From positions 186,001 to 250,000 of the forward strand of contig NZ_OANS01000001.1 in the NCBI RefSeq assembly GCF_900205755.1: a DNA stretch of 64,000 nt, in the 5' to 3' direction. The notes under the pieces were generated by a model. That model was not told the DNA's origin. It searched no databases and saw only the letters and a list, made by a program, of their open reading frames with translations. Shown here piece by piece: positions 25,806 to 34,086 of this stretch. The position numbers and the translations under genes were made by a program. Source of the DNA: Polynucleobacter meluiroseus (GTDB lineage Bacteria; Pseudomonadota; Gammaproteobacteria; Burkholderiales; Burkholderiaceae). The first letter of the stretch is position 1. Every line of letters starts with the position of its first letter.

Positions 25806-26940
25806 TTTTGACTTAGTCATTATTGGCGGAGGGTGTGCGGGGCTTAGTTTGGGGATGTATCTCGCTCAATTAGGCCACACCGCTCCGCAGACGCTTTTGC
25901 TGGAGCGCCGAAAATACTATGAGAATGATCGTACATGGTGTTTTTGGGGGCTTGATCAAGCGCTTCATACCGACTTAGCAAGTAATCAGTGGAACCAGTT
26001 TAAGGTGCAAGCAAACGAACAAAGCGCATTGATAGATTGTGCCTTTGCACCTTATCAAATGATTGCTGCACAAAATTTTTATGACCATGCGCAGGGCAAA
26101 ATTAGCAAAAATTCCCGCCTTGACTTAAGAATGAATGCCGCCCTTTTAGCTGAGCCTCAGTTTATTGAAGGTCGGTGGCGTATCCAGACTCAATTTGGTG
26201 AAGTCAGTGCAAAGGGGGTGGTCGATACCCGCCCCTTATCAATGACGCAGTTAAAGAATACAAAGCTATGGCAATCTTTTTTAGGATATGAGCTTGAGAT
26301 TCAGGAAGAATTATTTGATCCTGAGGTCGCCGTCCTCATGGATTTTTGTGAAAAGAATGCTGAATATATTGGTTTTAATTATCTTTTGCCATTCTCTAAA
26401 ACCAGGGCGCTGATTGAATTTACTGTTTTTGCGGAACGGCCTTTTTATGAGGATGAGTTATTAATCGAGTTAACGAAAGCGGTAGAAAAATATATACCTC
26501 ACACTGATTTTAAAATTCATCGAACCGAGTTTGGCTTAATTCCGATGGGACTTGAAAGTCAGGTGAGTGCTAAGCATGGTGCAATTGATAAGGGCTATGT
26601 GCACGTTGGACTCACTGCCGGCTCTGCGAGATCCGCCACTGGCTATGCGTTTCAAAGAATTCAGCGTTGGGTTCAGGAGTGCACAGAGGCAATACAGGCG
26701 AATGGATTGCCGATTGCACCAAGCTTTGACCCATTCTTGTTGAGTACGATGGACTCTATCTTTTTAAATGTCTTGCGGGAACATCCTGAATTCGGCCCAG
26801 AACTGTTTATGAATTTATTCTCCAAGGTTGAGCCGCACCGGCTAATTCGGTTTTTATCTGATCAAGGTCATTTGACTGATTATGTGGCGGTGATTAGCGC
26901 TTTACCGTCCACCCCGTTTATCAAAGCAATTTTTAAATAA
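25795..26940 (+). CDS. crtY: Lycopene beta-cyclase CrtY
   Basis: CrtY closes beta-ionone rings at both ends of lycopene, giving beta-carotene. The 381-residue CrtY-type flavoprotein has an N-terminal dinucleotide fold (LVIIGGGCAGLSLGMYLA), the typical NDRTWCFWG segment near residue 46, LIEFTVFAERP mid-protein and HVGLTAGSARSATGYAFQRI, which corresponds to the family block before the last helices. It starts inside the end of crtB. No crtZ or other hydroxylase follows, so beta-carotene is the expected end product before cleavage. Confidence 0.93.
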   Translation: MQADFDLVIIGGGCAGLSLGMYLAQLGHTAPQTLLLERRKYYENDRTWCFWGLDQALHTDLASNQWNQFKVQANEQSALIDCAFAPYQMIAAQNFYDHAQGKISKNSRLDLRMNAALLAEPQFIEGRWRIQTQFGEVSAKGVVDTRPLSMTQLKNTKLWQSFLGYELEIQEELFDPEVAVLMDFCEKNAEYIGFNYLLPFSKTRALIEFTVFAERPFYEDELLIELTKAVEKYIPHTDFKIHRTEFGLIPMGLESQVSAKHGAIDKGYVHVGLTAGSARSATGYAFQRIQRWVQECTEAIQANGLPIAPSFDPFLLSTMDSIFLNVLREHPEFGPELFMNLFSKVEPHRLIRFLSDQGHLTDYVAVISALPSTPFIKAIFK

Positions 26941-26965
26941 GCCCGGCTGAAATGATCAAGTCCAA

Positions 26966-27826
26966 ATGAATCCAATTCAAATACAGGGTCTTGCTTTTAG
27001 TCTCATTGCCATTCTATTTGCGCTCAGCTCCTTATTTCTGGGCGCTATAGACCCTTATTTCTCTCTTCTTCTGGTGGCAAGCTCTATCTTTTTCTTGGGG
27101 GTTCCCCATGGTGCTTTGGATCCTATTTTTGCTCAAAAATTATTGGGGATAGGGGGTTGGAAGGCCTGGTCACAATTTGTTTTCGTATACCTCGCCTTGG
27201 CGATTACGGTGATTGGGATTTGGTGGCAATTCCCACTATTTTTTATGGCCAGCTTTTTAATCCTCTCAATGATGCATTTCTCAAGAGATCTTTCTATAAG
27301 TACGCCGAAAATCACTAGGCTACTCTATGGCGGATCTATGATCGTGTTGCCTACGTTATTTCATTTCACGCAAATGCAACAACTCTTTGCATTGATTCTG
27401 GGGGTAAGTGGTGGGTTGGAGTTAGCGGGCTTTCTACATTTCATTGCTTGGCCCTGGGCAGCCTTGACAATTGTGGCGATTGGTTTTGAAAGTCGACTGC
27501 GCTGGCGCACGGCATTAGAAATTAGTGCGGTTTGTTCATTAGCCACACTAGCCCAGCCGCTAATAGCCTTCACCGTCTATTTTTGTGCAATGCATAGTCT
27601 CAGGCATATCTTGCGCACTAAGCAGTATGCGCAGATGCGCTTTGCCCAGTTATTTTTTGTTGCTTTGGCGCCAATGCTGGGGGTGGCTTTAATGGCAATA
27701 CTAGCCTGGATATATCTTCCGCAAACTGCAAATGTTGAACGCATTTTGCGGTTTGTATTCGTCGCCCTTGCAGCCCTCACAGTCCCGCATATGATATTGA
27801 TTGATCGAGTGCATTATCAAAATTAA
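26966..27826 (+). CDS. blh: Beta-carotene 15,15'-dioxygenase Blh (retinal-forming)
   Basis: The Brp/Blh family cleaves beta-carotene to two retinals. The 286-residue protein is polytopic (about seven to eight hydrophobic helices) with the iron-binding histidines in the expected motifs: FFLGVPHGALDP near residue 48, MMHFSRD near residue 107, and the AMHSLRHI pair near residue 210. It starts 25 bases after crtY with only a weak ribosome-binding site and closes the cassette that supplies chromophore to the rhodopsin. Confidence 0.94.
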   Translation: MNPIQIQGLAFSLIAILFALSSLFLGAIDPYFSLLLVASSIFFLGVPHGALDPIFAQKLLGIGGWKAWSQFVFVYLALAITVIGIWWQFPLFFMASFLILSMMHFSRDLSISTPKITRLLYGGSMIVLPTLFHFTQMQQLFALILGVSGGLELAGFLHFIAWPWAALTIVAIGFESRLRWRTALEISAVCSLATLAQPLIAFTVYFCAMHSLRHILRTKQYAQMRFAQLFFVALAPMLGVALMAILAWIYLPQTANVERILRFVFVALAALTVPHMILIDRVHYQN

Positions 27827-27933
27827 AGGGAGTTGCACGAGCATAGGGTTGCTTATGCGACCCTTGCGGACTTTCCCCTGGGTTTTTATCTCCATATAGT
27901 TTGGCAGGAGTGGCCCTCAAGTCGGTTTGACCT

Positions 27934-27939
27934 TATAAT
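27934..27939 (+). promoter_or_regulatory. -10 box of the tRNA-Met gene
   Basis: A perfect TATAAT ends ten bases before the first base of the tRNA, the distance expected for initiation a few bases upstream of the mature 5' end. No convincing -35 box is visible at 16-18 bases upstream. Confidence 0.6.
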
Positions 27940-27948
27940 CATTAACTC

Positions 27949-28025
27949 GGCGAATTAGCTCAGCTGGTTAGAGCGACGGAATCATAATCCGCAGGTCCGG
28001 GGTTCAAATCCCTGATTCGCCACCA
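27949..28025 (+). tRNA. tRNA-Met (anticodon CAU), CCA encoded
   Basis: A 77-base cloverleaf: acceptor arms GGCGAAT and ATTCGCC pair perfectly, the D-arm is GCTCAGCTGGTTAGAGC, the anticodon loop ATCATAA carries CAT, and the T-arm contains GGTTCAAATCC. The A discriminator and CCA end are genomically encoded. It lacks initiator features (the 1:72 pair is G-C), so it is an elongator Met tRNA; a lysidine-modified tRNA-Ile(CAU) is the alternative that CAU anticodons always leave open. Confidence 0.88.
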
Positions 28026-28029
28026 ATTC

Positions 28030-28060
28030 AAAAGCCATTGCCAGCCGGCAGTGGCTTTTT
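28030..28060 (+). terminator. Intrinsic terminator after tRNA-Met
   Basis: The stem GCCATTGCC/GGCAGTGGC (28034-28042 with 28047-28055, one G-U pair) has a four-base loop and is flanked by AAAA and TTTTT. It begins a few bases after the tRNA CCA end. Confidence 0.88.
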
Positions 28061-28078
28061 CCTTAGCGGGGCTACTCG

Positions 28079-28612
28079 ATGGCTAAATTTTGGAACTTTG
28101 TATTTTTCCAGGCTGGCTGGTTTGCCTGTATTTTAGGCGCTGCGCACCAAGAGGTCTTTTGGCCGGTACTGGCCAGCTTTGCCTATATTGGCATCGTCAT
28201 TCGGCGTGCAGACTCCCCTTTATTTGAAGCAAAGTTCATTTTCAAAGTGCTCTTGTTGGGAGTGAGCGTTGACTCACTTCTTTATCATTTTGGTTTTATG
28301 AACTTTCATGATGCCTGGCCCAGTAGTTATTTATCTCCTATGTGGATGTGGGTTTTATGGGTCTTATTTAGTAGTACGGTAAACCAATCCTTATCATGGT
28401 TGCAGGGAAAACCTCTCCTAGGAGCGGTTTTAGGGGGCATTTTCGGTCCGATATCGTATGAAGCGGGTATCCGAATGGGAGCAGGGTCATGGGGTCCTAG
28501 CGGCCAATTAGGCGGTCTTGCGGCAGTATCTGTAGTGTGGGTAATCGCCATTCCACTCATTTTCTATTGGGCTAAAAGAGATTCAGGAAGTAACTTAATA
28601 GCAAATCAGTAA
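28079..28612 (+). CDS. DUF2878-type inner-membrane protein
   Basis: The 177-residue protein has about five to six hydrophobic helices. The N-terminus FWNFVFFQAGWFACILGAA and the block GGIFGPISYEAGIRMGAG match my memory of DUF2878 proteins. Their function is unknown, but members often sit in light- or singlet-oxygen-responsive clusters with DUF1365 proteins, cyclopropane fatty acid synthases and photolyases. Here it stands alone, behind the tRNA terminator, about 250 bases past the retinal genes and ahead of recA. Confidence 0.72.
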   Translation: MAKFWNFVFFQAGWFACILGAAHQEVFWPVLASFAYIGIVIRRADSPLFEAKFIFKVLLLGVSVDSLLYHFGFMNFHDAWPSSYLSPMWMWVLWVLFSSTVNQSLSWLQGKPLLGAVLGGIFGPISYEAGIRMGAGSWGPSGQLGGLAAVSVVWVIAIPLIFYWAKRDSGSNLIANQ

Positions 28613-28640
28613 ATTCTTATGAAAAGCTACTTGCAAATAG

Positions 28641-28660
28641 TACTGTTTTTATATACAGTA
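28641..28660 (+). promoter_or_regulatory. LexA (SOS) box in the recA promoter
   Basis: The 20-base site TACTGTTTTTATATACAGTA keeps CTGT-N8-ACAG with flanking TA on both sides, the Escherichia coli-type LexA operator. It overlaps a plausible promoter (TTGCAA at 28631-28636, TACAGT at 28654-28659), the same geometry as the E. coli recA promoter, and lies about 70 bases before the recA start. Confidence 0.9.
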
Positions 28661-28729
28661 ACTTTCAAGTCGTAACAAAGCATTAAAACTTCGGGAAATA
28701 GCCCAACACATTGCGAAAAGGAAATAAAA

Positions 28730-29821
28730 ATGGCCTTGGATGATAAGAAAAAATCAGCCTCATCAGAGTTTGAAGGAATGAGCGGAGACAAGCAAAAGGC
28801 ATTGACAGCAGCCTTGGCGCAGATTGAAAAGCAGTTCGGTAAGGGCTCAATCATGAGATTGGGTGACGCCGAAATTAATCAAGATATTCAGGTGGTCTCT
28901 AGTGGATCTTTGGGCTTGGATATTGCCTTAGGAGTAGGCGGCTTGGCTCGCGGTCGTGTCATTGAGATTTACGGCCCTGAATCATCTGGTAAAACCACGC
29001 TTACTTTGCACGCTATTGCGGAAATGCAGAAATTGGGAGGCACTTGTGCCTTTATCGATGCGGAGCACGCATTGGATGTTCAGTACGCCTCACGCCTGGG
29101 TGTAGATGTGAATAATCTTCTCATTTCACAGCCCGATACGGGTGAGCAGGCCTTAGAAATTGCTGATGCCTTGGTTCGTTCCGGCTCAATTGACCTGATC
29201 GTAATTGACTCGGTAGCCGCATTAGTGCCAAGAGCAGAGATCGAGGGCGATATGGGAGATTCATTACCAGGCCTTCAGGCTCGTTTAATGAGTCAGGCAC
29301 TGCGTAAATTAACAGGGGCAATCAAGCGTACAAACACTACCGTGATCTTTATCAACCAGATCCGGATGAAGATTGGTGTCATGTTTGGTTCTCCAGAAAC
29401 CACTACTGGTGGTAATGCATTGAAGTTCTACGCCTCGATGCGCTTAGATATCCGCCGTATTGGTAGCATCAAAAAAGGCGATGAAGTAGTGGGTAATGAA
29501 ACCCGCGTTAAAGTTGTAAAAAATAAGGTATCCCCTCCATTTAGAGAGGCTATTTTCGACATCATGTACGGGGCTGGCATTTCAAGAGAAGGAGAAATCA
29601 TTGATATGGGTGTTGAAGCCGATTTGGTCGATAAATCAGGCTCTTGGTACAGCTATAACGGTGATCGCATTGGGCAGGGCAAGGACAATGTCCGTGAGTT
29701 CTTAAAAGAAAATCCAGCGATTGCGAAAGACATTGAAGCAAAGATTCGCGCCAAGTTGGGCGTGAAGGCTGGCTCAGCAGTCGTCAGTGATGTATTGAGT
29801 GAAGCAGAAGAAATCGAATAG
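28730..29821 (+). CDS. recA: Recombinase RecA
   Basis: RecA forms ATP-dependent filaments on single-stranded DNA for strand exchange and triggers LexA self-cleavage. The 363-residue protein has the Walker [10 protein letters not shown] near residue 85, the catalytic glutamate/Walker B regions ([18 protein letters not shown]), loop regions [18 protein letters not shown], and the [12 protein letters not shown] block. The C-terminal acidic tail ends in SEAEEIE. It starts at ATG 28730 behind AAAAGGAAATAAAA and is controlled by the LexA box upstream. recX follows after four bases. Confidence 0.98.
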   Translation: MALDDKKKSASSEFEGMSGDKQKALTAALAQIEKQFGKGSIMRLGDAEINQDIQVVSSGSLGLDIALGVGGLARGRVIEIYGPESSGKTTLTLHAIAEMQKLGGTCAFIDAEHALDVQYASRLGVDVNNLLISQPDTGEQALEIADALVRSGSIDLIVIDSVAALVPRAEIEGDMGDSLPGLQARLMSQALRKLTGAIKRTNTTVIFINQIRMKIGVMFGSPETTTGGNALKFYASMRLDIRRIGSIKKGDEVVGNETRVKVVKNKVSPPFREAIFDIMYGAGISREGEIIDMGVEADLVDKSGSWYSYNGDRIGQGKDNVREFLKENPAIAKDIEAKIRAKLGVKAGSAVVSDVLSEAEEIE

Positions 29822-29825
29822 TACG

Positions 29826-30365
29826 ATGTCTGAAGCTGGCAGCAATAGCAAACAAGGCCCGAGTCTAAAAGCTCGGGCTTTGCGGCTTTTATCCCTGCGA
29901 GAATATAGCCGCAAGGGATTGGGTGCAAAACTAGAGGAAGCGGTCGCTCGATCAGCCCAGTTGAACAAAAAAAGAAATGTAGGCGCGCTAGACCAAACCC
30001 CTATATCTAGCGAACAAATAGCCGCAGTGTTGGATGACTTTGAGGCGCGCGGTTGGTTGTCTGATGAGCGCTTCGCTGAATCCTTAGTGCGCCGTAGAAG
30101 CGAGCGTTTTGGCGCGCGAAAAATACAGGATGAGCTGCAGCGAGCAGGGATAGATTCTTCAAAAACTCAAGAGCTTGTTCAAACCCTCCGTGACACTGAA
30201 TTACAAAGGGCATATGAACTGTGGCTGAGAAAGTTCGGGCAGCTTGCGCAAGAGCAAAAAGAGCGTGCTCGTCAATATCGTTTTTTAGTCTCCAAGGGCT
30301 TCAGCTCAGAGATTGTTTCTAAAGTCGTAGCTGGACGCTTAGGGCAATTGCGGAGTGAGGAGTAA
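29826..30365 (+). CDS. recX: Regulatory protein RecX
   Basis: RecX binds RecA filaments and limits their activity. The protein (about 179 residues) shows the three-helix RecX repeats: ALRLLSLREYSRKGLGAKL near the N-terminus, then a VLDDFEARGWLSDERFAES block and RFGARKIQDELQRAGID. I start at ATG 29826, four bases after the recA stop; the frame continues 27 bases back into recA. Co-transcription with recA puts it under SOS control. Confidence 0.92.
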   Translation: MSEAGSNSKQGPSLKARALRLLSLREYSRKGLGAKLEEAVARSAQLNKKRNVGALDQTPISSEQIAAVLDDFEARGWLSDERFAESLVRRRSERFGARKIQDELQRAGIDSSKTQELVQTLRDTELQRAYELWLRKFGQLAQEQKERARQYRFLVSKGFSSEIVSKVVAGRLGQLRSEE

Positions 30366-30467
30366 CAAATGTCGCGATGCACCATGCTAGACTTCGAGAG
30401 TCGATTAAACCTTTGACGTTAATTCTCCTAATGACAGCGTTTTTAGCTAGTTTTTAGGTGGATATAC

Positions 30468-30503
30468 GGCTGAGGCAAGATCAGTCACTCAGCCTCATTG
30501 CCT
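30468..30503 (+). promoter_or_regulatory. Hairpin-rich leader of sucC
   Basis: The leader can form GGCTGAG (30468-30474) with CTCAGCC (30488-30494), or alternatively TGAGGC with GCCTCA (30492-30497), or AGGCAA with TTGCCT (30498-30503). These pairings share bases and are mutually exclusive. No U-tract follows closely. It ends about 28 bases ahead of the sucC start. This could be a regulatory leader or merely stable structure; I match it to no known RNA class. Confidence 0.3.
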
Positions 30504-30531
30504 GCTAAAAAACATTGTTTCTGGAGTAATT

Positions 30532-31701
30532 ATGAAAATTCACGAGTACCAAGCCAAAGAACTTCTTCGCCAATTTAATGTGCCTGTCCCCAACGGCATC
30601 CCGGCATTTAGCATCGATGAGGCCATGCAGGCCGCTGAAAAATTAGGTGGCCCAGTCTGGGTTGTAAAAGCACAAATTCATGCAGGTGGGCGCGGCAAGG
30701 GTGGCGGCGTCAAATTGGCCAGAAGTATGGATGAAGTGAAAAAATACGCTTCAGAGATATTGGGAATGCAGCTCAAAACCCATCAAACTGGGCCAGAGGG
30801 TCAAAAAGTGAATCGCCTCTTAATTGAAGATGGCGCAGACATTAAAAAAGAGTACTACTTTAGTATCGTTACCGATCGTGGGACACAAAAAAACGTCATC
30901 ATGGCTTCCAGCGAAGGTGGCATGGACATCGAGGAAGTGGCTCATGCCACTCCCGAAAAAATTATTAAAGTCTTTATAGATTCTGTAGTGGGTTTAACCG
31001 ACGCGGATTGCGATATTGTTGCTAAGGGTATCGGTGTTCCAGAGGCTTCCATACCGATGGCGCGAGAGGTATTTAAAAGTCTTTACAAAACCTATTGGGA
31101 TACAGATGCTTCATTGGTAGAAATTAATCCCTTGATTTTGGAAGGTAACGGCAAGATTAAGGCGCTCGATGCCAAGTTCAATTTTGATCCAAATGCACTC
31201 TTTAGGCATCCTGAAATTGTGGCTTATCGTGATATCGACGAAGAAGACGCTGCGGAAATTGAAGCATCAAAATTTGATCTTGCTTACATTTCATTGGATG
31301 GCAATATTGGTTGCTTGGTCAATGGTGCTGGTTTGGCAATGGCAACAATGGACACGATTAAATTATTCGGCGGTGAACCAGCAAACTTCTTAGATGTTGG
31401 TGGTGGCGCGACCGCGGAAAAAGTAACAGAAGCTTTCAAGATCATGCTTAAGAACAAGAGCGTTAAAGCGATCTTGGTAAACATCTTTGGCGGCATTATG
31501 CGTTGTGATGTGATTGCTGATGGGGTAGTGACAGCCTGTAAGGCGGTTAATTTGACAGTGCCTTTGGTTGTGCGTATGAAGGGGACCAACGAGGATCTGG
31601 GTAAGAAGATCCTTGCAGATTCTGGTTTACCAATTATCAGCGCTGACTCCATGGCCGAAGCAGCTACCAAGGTAGTAGCAGCCGTAGCCAAAAATCAATA
31701 A
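30532..31701 (+). CDS. sucC: Succinyl-CoA ligase (ADP-forming), beta subunit
   Basis: Beta chain of the TCA-cycle enzyme that converts succinyl-CoA to succinate with substrate-level phosphorylation. The 389-residue protein starts [15 protein letters not shown], has the ATP-grasp core ([20 protein letters not shown] near residue 45, LVEINPLIL near residue 198) and the [13 protein letters not shown] and [11 protein letters not shown] blocks of the ligase domain. ATG at 30532 follows CTGGAG. It is separated by 15 bases from sucD. Confidence 0.97.
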   Translation: MKIHEYQAKELLRQFNVPVPNGIPAFSIDEAMQAAEKLGGPVWVVKAQIHAGGRGKGGGVKLARSMDEVKKYASEILGMQLKTHQTGPEGQKVNRLLIEDGADIKKEYYFSIVTDRGTQKNVIMASSEGGMDIEEVAHATPEKIIKVFIDSVVGLTDADCDIVAKGIGVPEASIPMAREVFKSLYKTYWDTDASLVEINPLILEGNGKIKALDAKFNFDPNALFRHPEIVAYRDIDEEDAAEIEASKFDLAYISLDGNIGCLVNGAGLAMATMDTIKLFGGEPANFLDVGGGATAEKVTEAFKIMLKNKSVKAILVNIFGGIMRCDVIADGVVTACKAVNLTVPLVVRMKGTNEDLGKKILADSGLPIISADSMAEAATKVVAAVAKNQ

Positions 31702-31716
31702 TCAAGGAACCCAAAC

Positions 31717-32610
31717 ATGTCTATTTTGATTGATAAAAACACCAAAGTTATTACACAAGGTATTACCGGCAAGACGGGTCAGTTCCACACTGAAAAGTGC
31801 CAGGAATATGCAAATGGAAAAAATTGTTTCGTCGCAGGCGTAAATCCTAAAAAAGCGGGCGAATCTATATTCAATATCCCGATTTTTGGTACGGTGAAAG
31901 AGGCTGCACAGCAAACCGGCGCAACCACCTCAGTGATTTACGTACCACCTCCTGGAGCGGCAGCAGCAATTTGGGAGGCAGTCGAAGCGGATCTCGATTT
32001 TGTAATTTGTATTACAGAGGGCATTCCCGTGCGTGATATGTTGGAATTGCGTAATAAGATGAATGCAAAAGAAGCGGCAGGTGGAAAAAAGACCTTGTTG
32101 TTAGGGCCAAATTGCCCAGGCATCATCACGCCTGATGAAATTAAGATCGGCATTATGCCGGGCCACATTCACCATAAAGGGCGTATCGGTGTAGTGAGTC
32201 GTTCCGGTACGTTAACTTATGAGGCAGTTGGGCAATTAACTTCAATTGGTTTAGGTCAATCTACCGCAGTTGGGATTGGCGGAGATCCGATCAATGGCCT
32301 GAAGCACATCGACATCATGAAATTATTTAATGATGATCCAGAAACTGATGCTGTCATCATGATCGGTGAAATTGGTGGTCCTGATGAGGCGGAAGCAGCG
32401 CTGTGGTGTAAAGAGAATATGAAAAAGCCAGTGGTCGGTTTTATTGCCGGAGTTACAGCTCCTCCAGGAAAACGCATGGGTCACGCTGGTGCGTTGATCT
32501 CTGGAGGCGCAGATACGGCAGATGCCAAACTTGCAGTGATGGAAGAGTGCGGCTTTAAGGTCACCAGAAACCCATCTGAAATGGCTAGCTTATTAAAGGC
32601 CATGCTGTAA
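31717..32610 (+). CDS. sucD: Succinyl-CoA ligase (ADP-forming), alpha subunit
   Basis: Alpha chain carrying the CoA-binding Rossmann domain (TQGITGKTGQFHTEKC near residue 15) and the active-site histidine that is phosphorylated during turnover, in the GHAGALISGGADTA segment near residue 250. Also visible are LLGPNCPGIITP and GVVSRSGTLTYEA. The length of 297 residues is standard. It follows sucC directly with CAAGGA upstream of its ATG. Confidence 0.97.
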   Translation: MSILIDKNTKVITQGITGKTGQFHTEKCQEYANGKNCFVAGVNPKKAGESIFNIPIFGTVKEAAQQTGATTSVIYVPPPGAAAAIWEAVEADLDFVICITEGIPVRDMLELRNKMNAKEAAGGKKTLLLGPNCPGIITPDEIKIGIMPGHIHHKGRIGVVSRSGTLTYEAVGQLTSIGLGQSTAVGIGGDPINGLKHIDIMKLFNDDPETDAVIMIGEIGGPDEAEAALWCKENMKKPVVGFIAGVTAPPGKRMGHAGALISGGADTADAKLAVMEECGFKVTRNPSEMASLLKAML

Positions 32611-32677
32611 TTTAAGGTTGTTGATCGCTAGCATGTTTCTCTGATGTGAGAGGCATAAAAAAGGGTTGGGAGACGGT

Positions 32678-33382
32678 ATGGATTTTTCTGTGTATTCAGG
32701 GGCGCCTTTTTGGGCTGCCCTCTTGTCTATTATTGTGGCGAACATTTTATTGTCAGGTGACAACGCAGTAGTGATCGCTTTAGCCTCCCGCAACCTGCCG
32801 CCTCATCAGCAAAAGAAAGCTATTTTTTGGGGTAGTGCTGCTGCGATTATTTTGCGTGTGGCGCTTACCGTGACTGCCGTTCAGTTACTGACCCTGCCTT
32901 ATTTAAAGATTGTTGGCGCTATTTTGTTGCTTTACATTGGGGTGCAGTTGCTGGCTGATAGCGGTGGAGAAGAGGAGATGCACGGCCACTCCAATATTTG
33001 GGGCGCTATACGGACAATCTTAGTAGCGGATTTAGTGATGAGCTTGGACAATGTAATCGCTGTAGCCGCAGCTGCTCAAAAAGGCCCAGAAGAAGCGCGC
33101 TTAGCTTTGCTCATCATTGGCCTGGGGCTTTCCATTCCTCTGATCATTTTTGGTAGCACCATGCTCTTAAAGGTAATGGATCGTTTCCCAGCCATCATTA
33201 CTTTGGGTGCGGGCCTATTGGGCTTATTAGCTGGGGGGATGTTGGTAGAAGATCCTGCAATCAAGGAGTCTATTCATGCTGTTATGGAAGATGCCCATAT
33301 GCTTTTTGAGGGGACTGGCGTTGCGATTGTGATTTTGTTGGGAACGTATTTAAAGAAAAAGAACGCTAGCAAAGCGGCATAA
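32678..33382 (+). CDS. TerC-family membrane protein (YjbE-type putative metal transporter)
   Basis: The protein (about 234 residues) has seven predicted membrane helices and the TerC hallmarks NILLSGDNAVVIALASRNLP near residue 25 and LVMSLDNVIAVAAAA near residue 115, each placing an Asp-Asn pair inside the membrane. YjbE-like members are proposed metal (manganese) exporters; the substrate here is inferred. ATG 32678 has GGGAG upstream at good spacing; a TTG at 32666 is less likely. It follows sucD by 67 bases and ends at a terminator. Confidence 0.85.
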   Translation: MDFSVYSGAPFWAALLSIIVANILLSGDNAVVIALASRNLPPHQQKKAIFWGSAAAIILRVALTVTAVQLLTLPYLKIVGAILLLYIGVQLLADSGGEEEMHGHSNIWGAIRTILVADLVMSLDNVIAVAAAAQKGPEEARLALLIIGLGLSIPLIIFGSTMLLKVMDRFPAIITLGAGLLGLLAGGMLVEDPAIKESIHAVMEDAHMLFEGTGVAIVILLGTYLKKKNASKAA

Positions 33383-33403
33383 GTTCTTACAGAAAAATCA
33401 GTC

Positions 33404-33432
33404 AAAGCCAGCCTTAAAAGCTGGCTTTTTTT
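33404..33432 (+). terminator. Intrinsic terminator after the TerC gene
   Basis: The stem AAAGCCAGC (33404-33412) pairs with GCTGGCTTT (33420-33428) around a seven-base loop, followed by more T residues. It ends the sucCD-terC transcription unit. Confidence 0.9.
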
Positions 33433-33503
33433 ACATGCAGATTTCTTGAAAAGACGAGGTATAGACTGGATGATGGGGAATTTCACCTCAGGAGCTAGAA
33501 GAC

Positions 33504-34007
33504 ATGCAAAGACAAGTTCAAGATACAGAACAGGATGCCGGTTTTACTTTAATTGAAGTCATGGTGGTGGTAGCCATCATTGGTATTTTGGTGGCAGTAG
33601 CCGTTCCTCAATACCAAGACTATATAGCGCGAAGTCGCATTGTTGAGGGTATGAATTTAGCTTCCAGTGCAAAGCTAGCTGTGACAGAGGCCTTTGCCAG
33701 TCGAGGGACTGTCGCTATGGATGACGCAACACAAGGCTCATTTACTTTTGTACCAACACGTAGCGTGAAGTTGATTGAGGTCACACCCTCGGGAATGATT
33801 GCAATCGACTTTCAAAATAATGTGGCACCGTCAGGCAAAAATTCACTGCATTTAGTGCCTACGAATGAGCCGGATGCCAATATTCCTAAGCTGATTGATT
33901 TATCAAAGCCGGAGGGTGCAACATGGGCTGGCGGATGGTCATGCCGTTCGCCTGAGACCAACCTCTTACCTCAATTACTGCCATCTGAATGTAGGATGGT
34001 CAAGTAA
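33504..34007 (+). CDS. Type IV pilin (PilA/PilE-like)
   Basis: The 167-residue prepilin has a short leader ending DAG, then the processed start FTLIEVMVVVAIIGILVAVA, with G-1, F+1 and E+5 as needed by the prepilin peptidase. The hydrophobic helix continues into VPQYQDYIARSR. Near the C-terminus two cysteines (GWSCRSPE... and ...SECRMV) can close the D-region disulfide loop. No other pilus genes lie nearby. ATG 33504 follows CAGGAG with an 11-base gap. Confidence 0.9.
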   Translation: MQRQVQDTEQDAGFTLIEVMVVVAIIGILVAVAVPQYQDYIARSRIVEGMNLASSAKLAVTEAFASRGTVAMDDATQGSFTFVPTRSVKLIEVTPSGMIAIDFQNNVAPSGKNSLHLVPTNEPDANIPKLIDLSKPEGATWAGGWSCRSPETNLLPQLLPSECRMVK

Positions 34008-34060
34008 GAAAAAAGCAATTGTAAATAGGTAACATTAGTACGCAGTAGAACCTGAGTTTT

Positions 34061-34080
34061 GAGCCACCGTAGCGTGGCTC
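34061..34080. terminator. Possible hairpin between the pilin and moaC genes
   Basis: A perfect 7-bp inverted repeat, GAGCCAC with GTGGCTC, has a six-base loop and sits between the convergent stop codons. Neither side has a good T-tract (ATTTACTT on the right), so terminator function is uncertain. Confidence 0.4.
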
Positions 34081-34086
34081 ATTTAC

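Noticed and set aside
31284..31691. A 135-codon leftward open frame inside sucC
   Set aside because: Lies wholly antisense to conserved sucC codons; long antisense frames of this kind follow from codon usage.
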